From Nocardia vinacea (GTDB lineage: Bacteria; Actinomycetota; Actinomycetes; Mycobacteriales; Mycobacteriaceae): 64,000 nucleotides of DNA. Position numbers and translations under genes: made by a program. This document shows, piece after piece, positions 7,615 to 17,620 of the stretch. The stretch is taken from assembly GCF_035920345.1 (NCBI RefSeq), contig NZ_CP109149.1, positions 372,001-436,000 of the forward strand, written 5' to 3'. Within the stretch, counting starts at the first letter, position 1. The number at the start of each line of letters is the position of its first letter. Below the pieces are notes generated by a model. It was not told where the DNA came from. It worked only from the letters and a program-made list of their open reading frames with translations, and ran no database searches.

Positions 7615-8918
7615 GTGAACTCGTCAGCGAACCGGCGCCCCAGCGCCTTTGGCCCAAGCCTGCCGAAGGCAGCTGGACTCAGCACTATCCGGAGCTGGGG
7701 ACCGGCATGATGTCGTTCGAGGACTCGGTCTCGCCCGAATTCTTCGAACTCGAGCGCGAGGCGATCTTCAAACGTGCCTGGCTCAATGTCGGCCGGATCG
7801 AGCAGTTGCCCCGTACCGGTAGCTATTTCACCAAGGAACTCGATGTTGCCCGCACGTCGATCATCGTTGTGCGTGACCGCGACGGGAGTATCCGTGCGCA
7901 GCACAATGTGTGCCGCCATCGCGGCAACAAACTCGTGTGGAACGAATTCCCCTGGGAAGAAACGTCGGGCACGTGTCGGCAGTTCACCTGTAAATACCAC
8001 GGTTGGCGCTACGGACTCGACGGGTCGCTCGCCTTCGTGCAGCAGGAGGGTGAGTTCTTCGACCTGGACAAGAAGGATCTCGGGCTCGCGGCGGTGCATT
8101 GCGAGGTGTGGGCGGGGTTCATCTTCGTCAACCTCGATGCCGAACCGCGACAGACGCTGCGGGAATTCCTCGGCCCGATGATCACCGATCTGGATGGTTA
8201 CCCGTTCGACAAGATGACCGAATGGTACGAATTCAAGGCGGACAATCAGAGTAACTGGAAACTGTTCGCCGACGCGTTCCAGGAGTACTACCACGTTCCC
8301 GGCCTGCATTCCCAGCAGGTGCCCAGTGCGGTGCGGACCCCGGGAAAGGGTTTCGAGTGCGCGCATTTCCAGGTCGACGGCCCGCACCGGATGGTGTCGA
8401 CCGGCGGCGCGCGGCGCTGGACGATGCCCGCGGAGTTCATGTATCCGATCGAGCGGGTCACTCGAAGCGGCCTGGTGGGGCCGTGGGAATCCCCCGATCT
8501 GGGTCCGATGCCGAAGGGATTGAATCCCGGCCGGATCGATCCGTGGGGTATCGACAACTTCCAGATCTTCCCCAATATCGAGATTCTCATCTACCGCGGC
8601 TGGTATCTGCTGTACCGGTATTGGCCGACCTCCTACAACAGCCACCGCTTCGAGGGCGTGCTCTGCTTCCAGCCTGCACGCACGGTTCGCGAGCGGGTCG
8701 AGCACGAGGTCGCCTCGGTGGTGTTCAAGGAATTCGCGCTCCAGGACGCGGGCATGCTCACCGGCACGCAGACAGCTTTGGAATCGGCCTACCGAACCGT
8801 GGGGATGACGCATTTCCCCGTCAACGACCAGGAGATTCTCGTGCGCCATTTCCACAAGGCCGTCGCGGACTGGGTCGACGAATACCGCACCGACCTGGCG
8901 CAGGTGAGTGCGCGATGA
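7611..8918 (+). CDS. Rieske non-heme iron oxygenase, alpha subunit (copy 1)
   Basis: GTG at 7611 gives 435 residues. The Rieske [2Fe-2S] ligands are C101-x-H103 and C127-x2-H130, with an unusually long 23-residue gap between them. The catalytic domain has the mononuclear iron motif E225-Y-Y-H228-x4-H233 after NWKLFADAF. These proteins activate O2 to hydroxylate or dealkylate rings. No beta subunit, ferredoxin or reductase lies in the operon, so electrons must come from elsewhere. The next gene, a 111-aa protein, overlaps its stop. The same pair is repeated at 10186-11789 with high identity, most visibly over the first 180 residues. Confidence 0.93.
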   Translation: MSELVSEPAPQRLWPKPAEGSWTQHYPELGTGMMSFEDSVSPEFFELEREAIFKRAWLNVGRIEQLPRTGSYFTKELDVARTSIIVVRDRDGSIRAQHNVCRHRGNKLVWNEFPWEETSGTCRQFTCKYHGWRYGLDGSLAFVQQEGEFFDLDKKDLGLAAVHCEVWAGFIFVNLDAEPRQTLREFLGPMITDLDGYPFDKMTEWYEFKADNQSNWKLFADAFQEYYHVPGLHSQQVPSAVRTPGKGFECAHFQVDGPHRMVSTGGARRWTMPAEFMYPIERVTRSGLVGPWESPDLGPMPKGLNPGRIDPWGIDNFQIFPNIEILIYRGWYLLYRYWPTSYNSHRFEGVLCFQPARTVRERVEHEVASVVFKEFALQDAGMLTGTQTALESAYRTVGMTHFPVNDQEILVRHFHKAVADWVDEYRTDLAQVSAR

Positions 8919-9250
8919 CAACCACACTGCTGCCACCGGCCTTCGCCGAACTCGAGCCCTTCGCGCGAATCTGGTGTCTGCCCGTCGAATCCGAACGATA
9001 CAAGCAGCGTCTGAACAAGTCGATGGCCGAGATGCAGGCTTTCTACGACGCGTGTTTTCCCCGCGTGGACGACGCGATCACCTACTGCGACAAATTTCCG
9101 CTCGACGACCTGCCCGACGACGCGATCCAACTACTGCGGATGGTGTATTCGCTGGTGACCGTCGCGATGGCGATCGAGATCTTCAAGCAGCCCAAACCCG
9201 TCGACAGCGCAGACGCCCAACTCGAACGCGTCGCCGAACCCTGGCCCTGA
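8915..9250 (+). CDS. Conserved 111-aa partner of the Rieske oxygenase (copy 1)
   Basis: The ATG overlaps the Rieske stop (ATGA). The product is 111 residues, acidic and predicted helical. Its blocks are shared with the protein at 11454-11789: LEPFARIWCLPVESERY, then MAEMQAFYDACFPRVDDAI, then TYCDKF and a hydrophobic helix LLRMVYSLVTVAMAIEI. There is no metal-binding cluster, signal peptide or known domain. It is too short for the usual ring-hydroxylating beta subunit (about 160-190 residues). Strict pairing with the alpha subunit in both copies suggests a dedicated accessory or structural subunit. The function is unknown. Confidence 0.8.
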   Translation: MTTTLLPPAFAELEPFARIWCLPVESERYKQRLNKSMAEMQAFYDACFPRVDDAITYCDKFPLDDLPDDAIQLLRMVYSLVTVAMAIEIFKQPKPVDSADAQLERVAEPWP

Positions 9251-9312
9251 CTTGTTTCTCCAACTCGGCCACACCGCCGCGAGCGGGCAATGGCCGGAAG
9301 GACCACACCCTC

Positions 9313-10152
9313 ATGACGATCACTATCGACGAACTCAGCCACGATGTCGGCGCCGAAGTCCACGGCGTCGATCCCCGGACGTTACTCACCGACCCGTCGC
9401 TGCCTGACACAATCCTCGATATCCTGGAGCAGCACGGTGTCCTGGTATTCCGCGACCTGCATCTGGATCCCGAGACGCAGGTGGCGTTCTGCCGCAAACT
9501 GGGCGAGGTCGATACCTCACCCGGGCATCATCCGGTCGAGGGCATATACCGGGTCAGCCTCGACACGACAAAGAATTCCTCGGCGAGCTATCTGCGTGCG
9601 ACCTTCGACTGGCATATCGACGGCTGCACTCCAGAGGACGATGCCTACCCCCAGATGGCGACTATGCTCACCGCCAAGGCCGTCGCGGCGATCGGCGGAG
9701 AAACCGAATTCGCCAGCACCTATAAGGCTTTCGACAATCTGAGTGCCGCGGAACAGAAGTTTCTCGCGCCGTTGCGGGTTGTGCATTCGCTCGAGGCGTC
9801 GCAGCGGGGTGTGACCGCGGATCCGACACCGGAACAACTCGCCGTGTGGCGACGCCGACCGACCAAGCAACACCCGTTGATCTGGACCCACAAATCCGGA
9901 CGTCGCTCACTGGTACTCGGGGCGTCGACCGACCACGTCATAGGCTTGCCCCAGAGCGAGAGTCGCGCGTTGCTGGACGATCTGCTGCGTCGCTGTACCG
10001 CACCCGAGCGCGTCTATCGGCACGAGTGGTCGGTCGGTGACACCGTGATCTGGGACAACCGGGGCGTCATCCACCGTGCGGCCCCGTATCCGCAGGACTC
10101 ACCGCGAGAGATGCTGCGCACCACCGTACTTGGTGAAGAACCGATCGAATAA
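9313..10152 (+). CDS. TauD/TfdA-family 2-oxoglutarate-dependent dioxygenase
   Basis: A 279-residue Fe(II)/2-oxoglutarate dioxygenase. The metal triad is visible as H101-x-D103 (DWHIDG) and H254 in WDNRGVIHRA, with a downstream arginine (SPREMLRT) for the 2-oxoglutarate carboxylate. The length fits TauD/TfdA enzymes, which hydroxylate next to sulfonates, ethers, phenoxy acids or similar groups. The ATG at 9313 is preceded by GGAAGGA. It lies between the two Rieske/partner pairs, so the operon carries two unrelated oxygenase chemistries. The substrate is unassigned. Confidence 0.92.
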   Translation: MTITIDELSHDVGAEVHGVDPRTLLTDPSLPDTILDILEQHGVLVFRDLHLDPETQVAFCRKLGEVDTSPGHHPVEGIYRVSLDTTKNSSASYLRATFDWHIDGCTPEDDAYPQMATMLTAKAVAAIGGETEFASTYKAFDNLSAAEQKFLAPLRVVHSLEASQRGVTADPTPEQLAVWRRRPTKQHPLIWTHKSGRRSLVLGASTDHVIGLPQSESRALLDDLLRRCTAPERVYRHEWSVGDTVIWDNRGVIHRAAPYPQDSPREMLRTTVLGEEPIE

Positions 10153-10185
10153 CCCCTTCCGCAGACCATTTCAGGAGTCAAACCA

Positions 10186-11457
10186 ATGCCTCGTTGGCCC
10201 AAGCCCGCCGAGGGCAGCTGGACGCAGCACTATCCCGAGCTCGGCATCGAACCGATGTCGTACGAGGACTCGATCTCGCCGGAGTTCTTCGAACTCGAAC
10301 GCGAAGCGATCTTCAAACGCGCCTGGCTCAACGTCGGCCGCATAGAACAACTTCCGCGCACTGGAAGCTACTTCACCAAGGAGATCCACGCCGCGCACAC
10401 CTCGGTGATCATCGTGCGCGACCGTGACGGCGGAATCAACGCCTTCCACAACATCTGCCGCCACCGCGGCAACAAACTCGTGTGGAACGAAATCCCGCGC
10501 GAGGAAACCTCCGGTACCTGTCGCCAGTTCACCTGCAAATACCACGGCTGGCGCTACGGACTCGACGGTGCACTGGCCTTCGTGCAGCAGGAAGAGGAGT
10601 TCTTCGACCTCGACAAGGCAAATCTGGGCCTAGCGAAAGTGCACTGCGAGGTCTGGTCGGGATTCATCTTCGTCAACCTCGCCGCCGAGCCGCGTCAGAG
10701 TTTGCGAGAATTCCTGGGCCCGATGGTGACCGGTCTGGAGGGCTACCCGTTCGATCGACTCACCGAGCGCTATTCGTACCGGTCCGAGGTCGGAGCGAAC
10801 TGGAAGCTGTACATGGACGCTTTCCAGGAGTTTTATCACGCACCCGTTCTGCACGGAAAGCAGACTCCGGACAACTTCTCCGTCGCCGCGCAGCAGGCCG
10901 GTTTCGAGGCGCCGCACTACCAACTCGACGGACCGCACCGGCTCGTCAGCACCTCCGGCGTCGTCACCTGGGAACTCGATCCCACCATGCGTAAACCCAT
11001 GGAGGACATCACCCGCAGCGGTCTGTTCGGGCCGTGGGACGTCCCCGATCTGGGCCCGATGCCCGAAGGGCTCAATCCGGCGGGCTGCGACCCGTGGGGC
11101 CTGGACTCCTTCCAGCTGTGGCCGAACTTCGTCATTCTCATCTGGTCCGGCGGCTGGTATCTGACCTATCACTACTGGCCGACCTCCTACAACGCCCACA
11201 TTTTCGAAGGCAACCTGTACTTCCCGCCCGCCCGCACCCCACGCGATCGGGTCGCGCACGAAATGGCAGCGGTCACCTTCAAAGAGTATGGGCTGCAAGA
11301 CTCTTCGACGCTGGAGGCGACGCAGCTCATGCTCGAATCCCGTGCGGTCACGACATTCCAACTCAACGATCAGGAGATCCTATTGCGGCACCTGCACAAG
11401 GTCGCCGCCGACTGGGTCGGCGATTACGAACGCGAGCGTGCGGAGGCCCGGCGATGA
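10186..11457 (+). CDS. Rieske non-heme iron oxygenase, alpha subunit (copy 2)
   Basis: A 423-residue paralogue of the oxygenase at 7611. Rieske ligands are C91-x-H93 and C117-x2-H120, again with a 23-residue gap. The catalytic motif is E215-F-Y-H218-x4-H223. A ribosome-binding site AGGAG lies upstream of the ATG at 10186. It differs from copy 1 mainly in the substrate-facing C-terminal half and in a shorter C terminus, which suggests divergence in substrate range or formation of a mixed oligomer. Its own 111-aa partner follows with an ATGA overlap. No electron-transfer genes are nearby. Confidence 0.93.
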   Translation: MPRWPKPAEGSWTQHYPELGIEPMSYEDSISPEFFELEREAIFKRAWLNVGRIEQLPRTGSYFTKEIHAAHTSVIIVRDRDGGINAFHNICRHRGNKLVWNEIPREETSGTCRQFTCKYHGWRYGLDGALAFVQQEEEFFDLDKANLGLAKVHCEVWSGFIFVNLAAEPRQSLREFLGPMVTGLEGYPFDRLTERYSYRSEVGANWKLYMDAFQEFYHAPVLHGKQTPDNFSVAAQQAGFEAPHYQLDGPHRLVSTSGVVTWELDPTMRKPMEDITRSGLFGPWDVPDLGPMPEGLNPAGCDPWGLDSFQLWPNFVILIWSGGWYLTYHYWPTSYNAHIFEGNLYFPPARTPRDRVAHEMAAVTFKEYGLQDSSTLEATQLMLESRAVTTFQLNDQEILLRHLHKVAADWVGDYERERAEARR

Positions 11458-11789
11458 GCGAAACACTGTTGCCCGGCGAATTCGCCGACCTGGAACCGTA
11501 TGCGGCACTGTGGTGCCTGCCCACCGAAACCGAACGCTACCACCGCCGCCTGGACAGTTCGATGGACGATATGCAGCGGTTCTACGACGCCATCACCCCG
11601 CGCGCCGAGGACGCGCTCGCCTACTGCGACAAATTCACGATCGACGAGATACCCGAAGACGCCAAAAACCTGATGTGCCTGCTGTATTCGATGATCCAGG
11701 TGTCCTTCCCGGTCGAAGTGTGGAGTCAACCACGCATACCCGACACCGGGTCGGCATCGCTGACCTGCGTGATCGAGCCCGGCCTGTGA
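11454..11789 (+). CDS. Conserved 111-aa partner of the Rieske oxygenase (copy 2)
   Basis: Exactly as long as the protein at 8915 and clearly homologous: LEPYAALWCLPTETERYHRR, then a MDDMQRFYDAITPRAEDAL helix, AYCDKF, and a hydrophobic helix LMCLLYSMIQVSFPVEV. The ATG overlaps the Rieske stop and its TGA overlaps the GTG of the amidohydrolase. It has no recognised domain. Conservation of Trp/Cys-Leu-Pro and Tyr-Cys-Asp-Lys-Phe between copies marks likely functional positions. I infer an oxygenase-associated small subunit or chaperone. Confidence 0.8.
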   Translation: MSETLLPGEFADLEPYAALWCLPTETERYHRRLDSSMDDMQRFYDAITPRAEDALAYCDKFTIDEIPEDAKNLMCLLYSMIQVSFPVEVWSQPRIPDTGSASLTCVIEPGL

Positions 11790-13030
11790 ACGATCAGGTG
11801 ATCGTGCTGCGGGCCGCGGCCTGGGTCGACGTCGAGACCGGGCAGCGGCATACCTCGGCGGCGATCGTCGTCGAGGGCAACCGCATCGCCGCGATCGACC
11901 CGCCCGAGCTGCCCGCCCGTGCGCAGGTCATCGACCTGGGTGAGCTCACGCTGCTGCCCGGGTTGATGGATATGGAGGTCAACCTGCTCATCGGCGGCCC
12001 GGACAACCCCTCGGGGCTGCCGAACCCGATGCACGGCGTGCAGGACGATCCGGTGTATCGCACCTTGCGGGCCACGGTGAACGCAGGCACCACCTTGCAC
12101 GCCGGATTCACCACGGTCCGCAACCTCGGTCTGATGGTCAAGACCGGTGGCTACCTGCTCGATGTGGACCTCGGCCGCGCCATCGAACAGGGCTGGGTCG
12201 AGGGGCCGCGCATCGTCGCCGCAGGACACGCGATCACCCCCACCGGAGGTCATCTCGACCCGACCATGTTCCAACGCCTCGCACCGCACATCATGCCGCT
12301 CAGTGTCGAGGAGGGTCGCGCCAACGGGGTTCCGCAGGTCCGCGAATCGGTCCGGTACCAGATCAAATACGGCGCAGAGGTCATCAAGATCTCCGCATCC
12401 GGCGGGGTGATGTCACACGGCACAGTGGCCGGGGCTCAGCAGTATTCGGATGAGGAACTGGTCGCGATCGTCGACGAAGCCCACCGTGCCGGGGTTCGGG
12501 TCGCCGCGCACGCGCACGGTGATGCCGGAATTCGTGCCTGCATCCGCGCCGGAGTCGACTGCATCGAACACGGCTCACTGGCCACCGACGACACCATCGC
12601 CATGATGGTCGAACACGGTACCTTCCTCGTACCGACGAGCTACCTGTCCGAAGGCCTCGATATCTCCAAAGCCGCACCGGCACTGCAGAAGAAAGCCGCC
12701 GAGGTCTTCCCCCGCGCTCGCGAAACCCTACGCAGGGCTATCCACGCCGGGGTCAAGATCGCCTGCGGCACGGACGCACCCGCTGTCCCGCACGGCCACA
12801 ACGCCAAAGAACTGTGGGCGCTGGTCGACCGCGGCATGACACCGGCGCAGGCATTGCGCGCGGCGACGGTCACCAGCGCCGAACTCATCGGCGTCGAGGA
12901 CCGTGGGCGTCTGGCACCGGGGCTGCTGGCCGACATCATCGCGGTACCCGGCGACCCCACCGCCGACATCTCCGTCATCGAAGACGTGCGGTTCGTCATG
13001 AAGGACGGCCACATCCACAAGAACAGCTGA
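11786..13030 (+). CDS. Amidohydrolase-superfamily protein with altered metal-binding motif
   Basis: GTG at 11786 overlaps the previous stop and gives 414 residues. The fold is that of imidazolonepropionase/dipeptidase-like amidohydrolases. K201 is in VIKISASGG, H242/H244 in AAHAHGD, H262 in CIEHGS and D330 in ACGTDAP, all at expected places. The N-terminal HxH that normally follows PGLxDM is replaced by E64-V-N66 (PGLMDMEVNLL). That should change or abolish the alpha metal site. The enzyme may use one metal or act differently from typical amidases. It is inside the Rieske operon, probably cleaving an amide, lactone or cyclic intermediate. Confidence 0.87.
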   Translation: MNDQVIVLRAAAWVDVETGQRHTSAAIVVEGNRIAAIDPPELPARAQVIDLGELTLLPGLMDMEVNLLIGGPDNPSGLPNPMHGVQDDPVYRTLRATVNAGTTLHAGFTTVRNLGLMVKTGGYLLDVDLGRAIEQGWVEGPRIVAAGHAITPTGGHLDPTMFQRLAPHIMPLSVEEGRANGVPQVRESVRYQIKYGAEVIKISASGGVMSHGTVAGAQQYSDEELVAIVDEAHRAGVRVAAHAHGDAGIRACIRAGVDCIEHGSLATDDTIAMMVEHGTFLVPTSYLSEGLDISKAAPALQKKAAEVFPRARETLRRAIHAGVKIACGTDAPAVPHGHNAKELWALVDRGMTPAQALRAATVTSAELIGVEDRGRLAPGLLADIIAVPGDPTADISVIEDVRFVMKDGHIHKNS

Positions 13031-13056
13031 GCGCTACACCTACCAGGAGGCAACAC

Positions 13057-13374
13057 ATGGTCAAGGGAATCCTCTACGTCGAATCCCGGCCCAACTCGCC
13101 CGAAGACGCTGCGGCATTCAACAGTTGGTACGACGAGATCCATATGAAGGAAATGCTGGGACTCGATGGGATCGTCTCCGCTCGACGGTTCGCCCCCGTC
13201 ACCGAGGGCGCGTTCGTAGCGGTCTACGAGATCGAAGCCGACGACATCGCGGCCGTGCAGGAACGACTTGCCGAGACCACTAAAGCAGGAGGGTTCTCGC
13301 CGCCCGTTGGTTTGTGTGTCGACCCGCCCCCGATTGTCCGCTTCTACCGCGACATCACCGCACCCACACTGTGA
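13057..13374 (+). CDS. Small dimeric alpha/beta-barrel protein (EthD/DUF4286-like)
   Basis: A 105-residue protein starting at an ATG preceded by AGGAGG. The pattern FNSWYDEIHMKEMLGLDG, followed by a strand containing RRFAPV and a YEIEADD strand, matches ferredoxin-like dimeric barrel proteins of the EthD/DUF4286 type. The Y-x3-H with a following Glu is typical. These proteins are common in aromatic and terpenoid clusters, where some bind or isomerise intermediates, but a reaction cannot be assigned. Its stop overlaps the aldehyde dehydrogenase GTG. Confidence 0.75.
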   Translation: MVKGILYVESRPNSPEDAAAFNSWYDEIHMKEMLGLDGIVSARRFAPVTEGAFVAVYEIEADDIAAVQERLAETTKAGGFSPPVGLCVDPPPIVRFYRDITAPTL

Positions 13375-14852
13375 GTAGCCGAGACGATCCAGCACGAGGC
13401 ATACGCGTGGACACACACGAGCATTTGTTCATCGGCGGGCGGTGGGTGACGCCGGCCACCGCCGACAGAATAGACGTGATCTCACCGCATTCGGAGCGGG
13501 TGGTCGCCCGTGTCCCCGCCGCGACGCCGACGGATGTCGATCGGGCGGTGTCCGCGGCCCGCACGGCCTTCGACGAGGGCCCCTGGCCGCGCACCGATTC
13601 GAGCGAGCGGATCGCGCTGGTTCGGCGGCTGGCCGAGCGCTACACCACCCGTGAAGATGAACTCGCCCAGCTGATCACCACCGAAATGGGTGCGCCGATC
13701 ACCTTCGCCCGATCGGCGCACGCCCGGCTTCCCGGCGTCATGATGCGCGCGTTCGCGGATATCGCCGAGAACTACCCGTGGCAGCAGACGCGATCCGGAT
13801 TCCTCGGTGGCGATGTCCTCGTCGTCCACGAACCCGTCGGTGTGGTGGCCGCGATCATCCCCTGGAATATGCCGATGTTCCTCATCGTCGCCAAGTTGAT
13901 CCCCGCCCTGCTCGCAGGCTGCACGATCGTGCTCAAACCTTCGCCGGAGACACCGCTGGACGCCTACCACATGGCCGAATTACTCGACGAACTCGGCCTG
14001 CCACCGGGTGTCGTCAGCATTCTGCCCGGCGACCAGGACACCGGCCGTCACCTCGTCGCGCACCCGGGTGTGGACAAGGTGTCCTTCACCGGCTCCACCG
14101 CCGCCGGACGACAGGTGGCCGAAACGTGCGGGGCCGCGCTGCGCCGGGTCAGCCTCGAACTCGGTGGCAAATCCGCCGCCGTGGTACTCGACGACGCCGA
14201 TCCCGACGATGTCGCCGAAGGCATGCTCGTCGCCGGACTGATGAACAGCGGCCAGGCATGCGTGGCCCAGACCCGGGTACTGCTGCCACGGCACCGCAGC
14301 TCCGCATTTCTCGAAGCCCTGGTCGACAAGGTCGAAAACCTCACCGTCGGTGACCCTTTCGATCCCGCGACCCGGGTGGGCCCGATGGTCTCGCAACGGC
14401 AGCAACACCGTGTCCGCGGCTATATCGAAAACGCACAGCACCAGGGCGCGCGCCTGCTCACCGGCGGCACCGCGCTGCCGGATACGGTCGATCGCGGCTG
14501 GTATATCCGGCCGACCGTCTTCGCCGATGTCGACAGTTCGATGCGGATCGCCAGGGAGGAAGTCTTCGGACCGGTTCTGAGTGTGCTGACCTACACCGAC
14601 GACGACCACGCCGTGGAGATCGCCGATGCCACCGAGTATGGGCTGTCCGGCTCCGTGTGGACCGCCGATATCGATCGCGGTTCGGCCGTCGCCCTGCGCA
14701 TCCGTTCCGGTACCTTCGGCATCAACCAGCCCTACACCATGGACCCTGCCGCGCCCTTCGGCGGTGTCAAGAACAGCGGCATCGGCCGCGAATTCGGGCC
14801 GGAGGGTATCGGCGCCTACCTCGATACGAAGTCCATTTCCGTGCGGGCCTGA
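13371..14852 (+). CDS. Aldehyde dehydrogenase (NAD(P)+-dependent)
   Basis: GTG at 13371, overlapping the previous stop, gives 493 residues, the normal family size. A GTG at 13407 is a possible later start. The motifs are complete: FTGSTAAG in the cofactor-binding domain, general base E263 in ELGGKS, and nucleophile C297 in NSGQACVAQ. The C terminus has PFGGVKNSGIGRE. It is the last gene of the 6.1-14.9 kb operon and probably oxidises an aldehyde produced by the upstream oxygenases or SDR to an acid. A 261-bp gap without a recognisable gene separates it from the convergent hydrolase. Confidence 0.95.
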   Translation: MSSRDDPARGIRVDTHEHLFIGGRWVTPATADRIDVISPHSERVVARVPAATPTDVDRAVSAARTAFDEGPWPRTDSSERIALVRRLAERYTTREDELAQLITTEMGAPITFARSAHARLPGVMMRAFADIAENYPWQQTRSGFLGGDVLVVHEPVGVVAAIIPWNMPMFLIVAKLIPALLAGCTIVLKPSPETPLDAYHMAELLDELGLPPGVVSILPGDQDTGRHLVAHPGVDKVSFTGSTAAGRQVAETCGAALRRVSLELGGKSAAVVLDDADPDDVAEGMLVAGLMNSGQACVAQTRVLLPRHRSSAFLEALVDKVENLTVGDPFDPATRVGPMVSQRQQHRVRGYIENAQHQGARLLTGGTALPDTVDRGWYIRPTVFADVDSSMRIAREEVFGPVLSVLTYTDDDHAVEIADATEYGLSGSVWTADIDRGSAVALRIRSGTFGINQPYTMDPAAPFGGVKNSGIGREFGPEGIGAYLDTKSISVRA

Positions 14853-15113
14853 ACCACAGACCGAAGCCTACTCTCCATTTTCATCCGAATCCGCCCGAGA
14901 CCCACAGAATGCTAACGTATCCGGCGTCTTGTGGCTGACAGATATTCGTGCTGATAGACGTATGAAAATGTAGATACCCGAACCTGATCGAAGGCACTTG
15001 CCAGCCGTAGACTGCGAATCCATTGGTCGCGGGTTCGGGGATCGGCTCTTGTCGCCAGGTGACGTCGAACATCGGGCCAGTCCGCCCGGTCTTCCAGACT
15101 AGTCTAAGAGAAT

Positions 15114-15950
15114 TCAGGACTCGAGGAAATTCAGCACCTCAACGACGAACTTGTCGTGGTATTGGAATATGCCACCGTGTCCGGCGTCGGAATAGATTCT
15201 GAGTTTGGCATTCGGCAGACGTTGAGCCAGGTCGAAGGAGTTACGGGTGGGTACCATCCTGTCGTCCTCGCCGTTGGCCACCAGGACTGGCTGTCGGATA
15301 CCGGACAAGTTGGCAGGTTCCTGCTTCCCCCAAGAATTGATGGCCTTCAGTTGGGTGCGGAAGGCGCTGAGGGAAATCGCTTTGTCGCGATCATAGCTGC
15401 GTTCCTTCAGCCGTTTCACGAATTGTCGAGCTGCCGCCTTGCCGTTCGCGGTTCTGGTGAAGAAGAGATATTCTTTCGGATCTTTGAAGGTCAGCGTGGC
15501 CCTTGTCATGTCGCGGATTGTGATCGAAGTGACCTTGTCGATGCCTTCCCCGCCGGCTGGACCGGTGCCCGCGAGCACGATCTTTCGAACGAGCTGTGGT
15601 TGTTGTTGCACAATCACCTGCGAAACGAATCCGCCCAAAGAGAATCCGAGGAGATCGACCTGATCGAAGCGCAGTGCCCGGATAAAGGCAATGGCATCTT
15701 GCGCCATCGCGGCTATCGAATTCGGAGTCTTGCCTTCTGATGCGCCGACGCCGCGGTTGTCGAAGGTGATCACCGGATGTTCGGCGGCGATGCCATCGAC
15801 GACGCGGGGATCCCAATTGTCCAATACCGCGCCTAAGTGATTGAGGAAGATCACTGGCACGCCGTTATTCGTACCGAGCTGCCGGTATGCGAATCTCGTT
15901 CCGCCGACATCGATAGTTTTGGTGGGCGCGTCCTTATATGTCGTGCTCAT
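15114..15950 (-). CDS. Alpha/beta hydrolase
   Basis: A 278-residue alpha/beta hydrolase. The nucleophile is S104 in GFSLGG, the acid is in GEDDRM near residue 230, and the histidine is H258 in DAGHGG. The oxyanion-hole turn reads FLNHLG where many relatives have HG. It is strikingly similar to the hydrolase at 43877-44776, with shared blocks such as NWDPRVVDGIAA and FDNRGVGASEG, and more distantly to those at 60491 and 63115. A truncated SDR ORF lies just upstream in the same direction. Likely an esterase or C-C hydrolase of the haloperoxidase-like group; the substrate is unknown. Confidence 0.9.
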   Translation of the reverse strand: MSTTYKDAPTKTIDVGGTRFAYRQLGTNNGVPVIFLNHLGAVLDNWDPRVVDGIAAEHPVITFDNRGVGASEGKTPNSIAAMAQDAIAFIRALRFDQVDLLGFSLGGFVSQVIVQQQPQLVRKIVLAGTGPAGGEGIDKVTSITIRDMTRATLTFKDPKEYLFFTRTANGKAAARQFVKRLKERSYDRDKAISLSAFRTQLKAINSWGKQEPANLSGIRQPVLVANGEDDRMVPTRNSFDLAQRLPNAKLRIYSDAGHGGIFQYHDKFVVEVLNFLES

Positions 15951-16027
15951 CGTCGCGGTCTCTCTTCACTGGTTGGCTACGGGATGAACTTTCGCGGCGT
16001 CATCTCGGCTTCGCGCTGATCAGGGCG

Positions 16028-16216
16028 TCAAGCGGTCCTGGCAGTGTCCGGTGTCAGCTCGCCAGCTGTGGATATTGCGCGGCGATGATTGCGCGGGTTG
16101 CGGGCCGTGGCATAAACCTTGCGGGCGCCGCGGGCGTACAACTGCTCGACCATCGCCTTGCCGATGCCACGGCTACCGCCGGTGACAAGGACGACGGCGT
16201 CTTTGATCGCAGTCAT
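16028..16216 (-). pseudogene. Truncated short-chain dehydrogenase (N-terminal 62 residues)
   Basis: With its own ribosome-binding site (AGGAG on the minus strand), an ATG at 16216 begins a typical SDR Rossmann start: LVTGGSRGIGKAMVEQLY, then ARKVYATARNP. The similarity ends at about residue 42 and the frame stops after 62 codons. The rest of the enzyme, including the catalytic Tyr-x3-Lys, is missing. The intact SDR at 58379 starts in nearly the same way, so an internal deletion in a similar SDR-hydrolase pair is likely. The remnant may still be translated but cannot be active. Confidence 0.7.
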
Positions 16217-16248
16217 CGCGGACTCCTAACTTTTGTCGGTGTGTCGAC

Positions 16249-17493
<1,245 letters not shown>

Positions 17494-17620
17494 TGAGGTG
17501 TTCCTTTCGGGTTGGTCGGCCTCGAGCCGGATTCCTTTGCGCGGTCTCGCTGACGGCCCCCGCGGGGTTTCGGGTCGAACCTGCTGAGCGCTGCCGGCCC
17601 GGCTATCGCCGACCGGGACC

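Noticed and set aside
7557..8936. Minus-strand open frame of 459 codons
   Set aside because: It is the exact antisense of the first Rieske gene, which carries all iron-ligand motifs.
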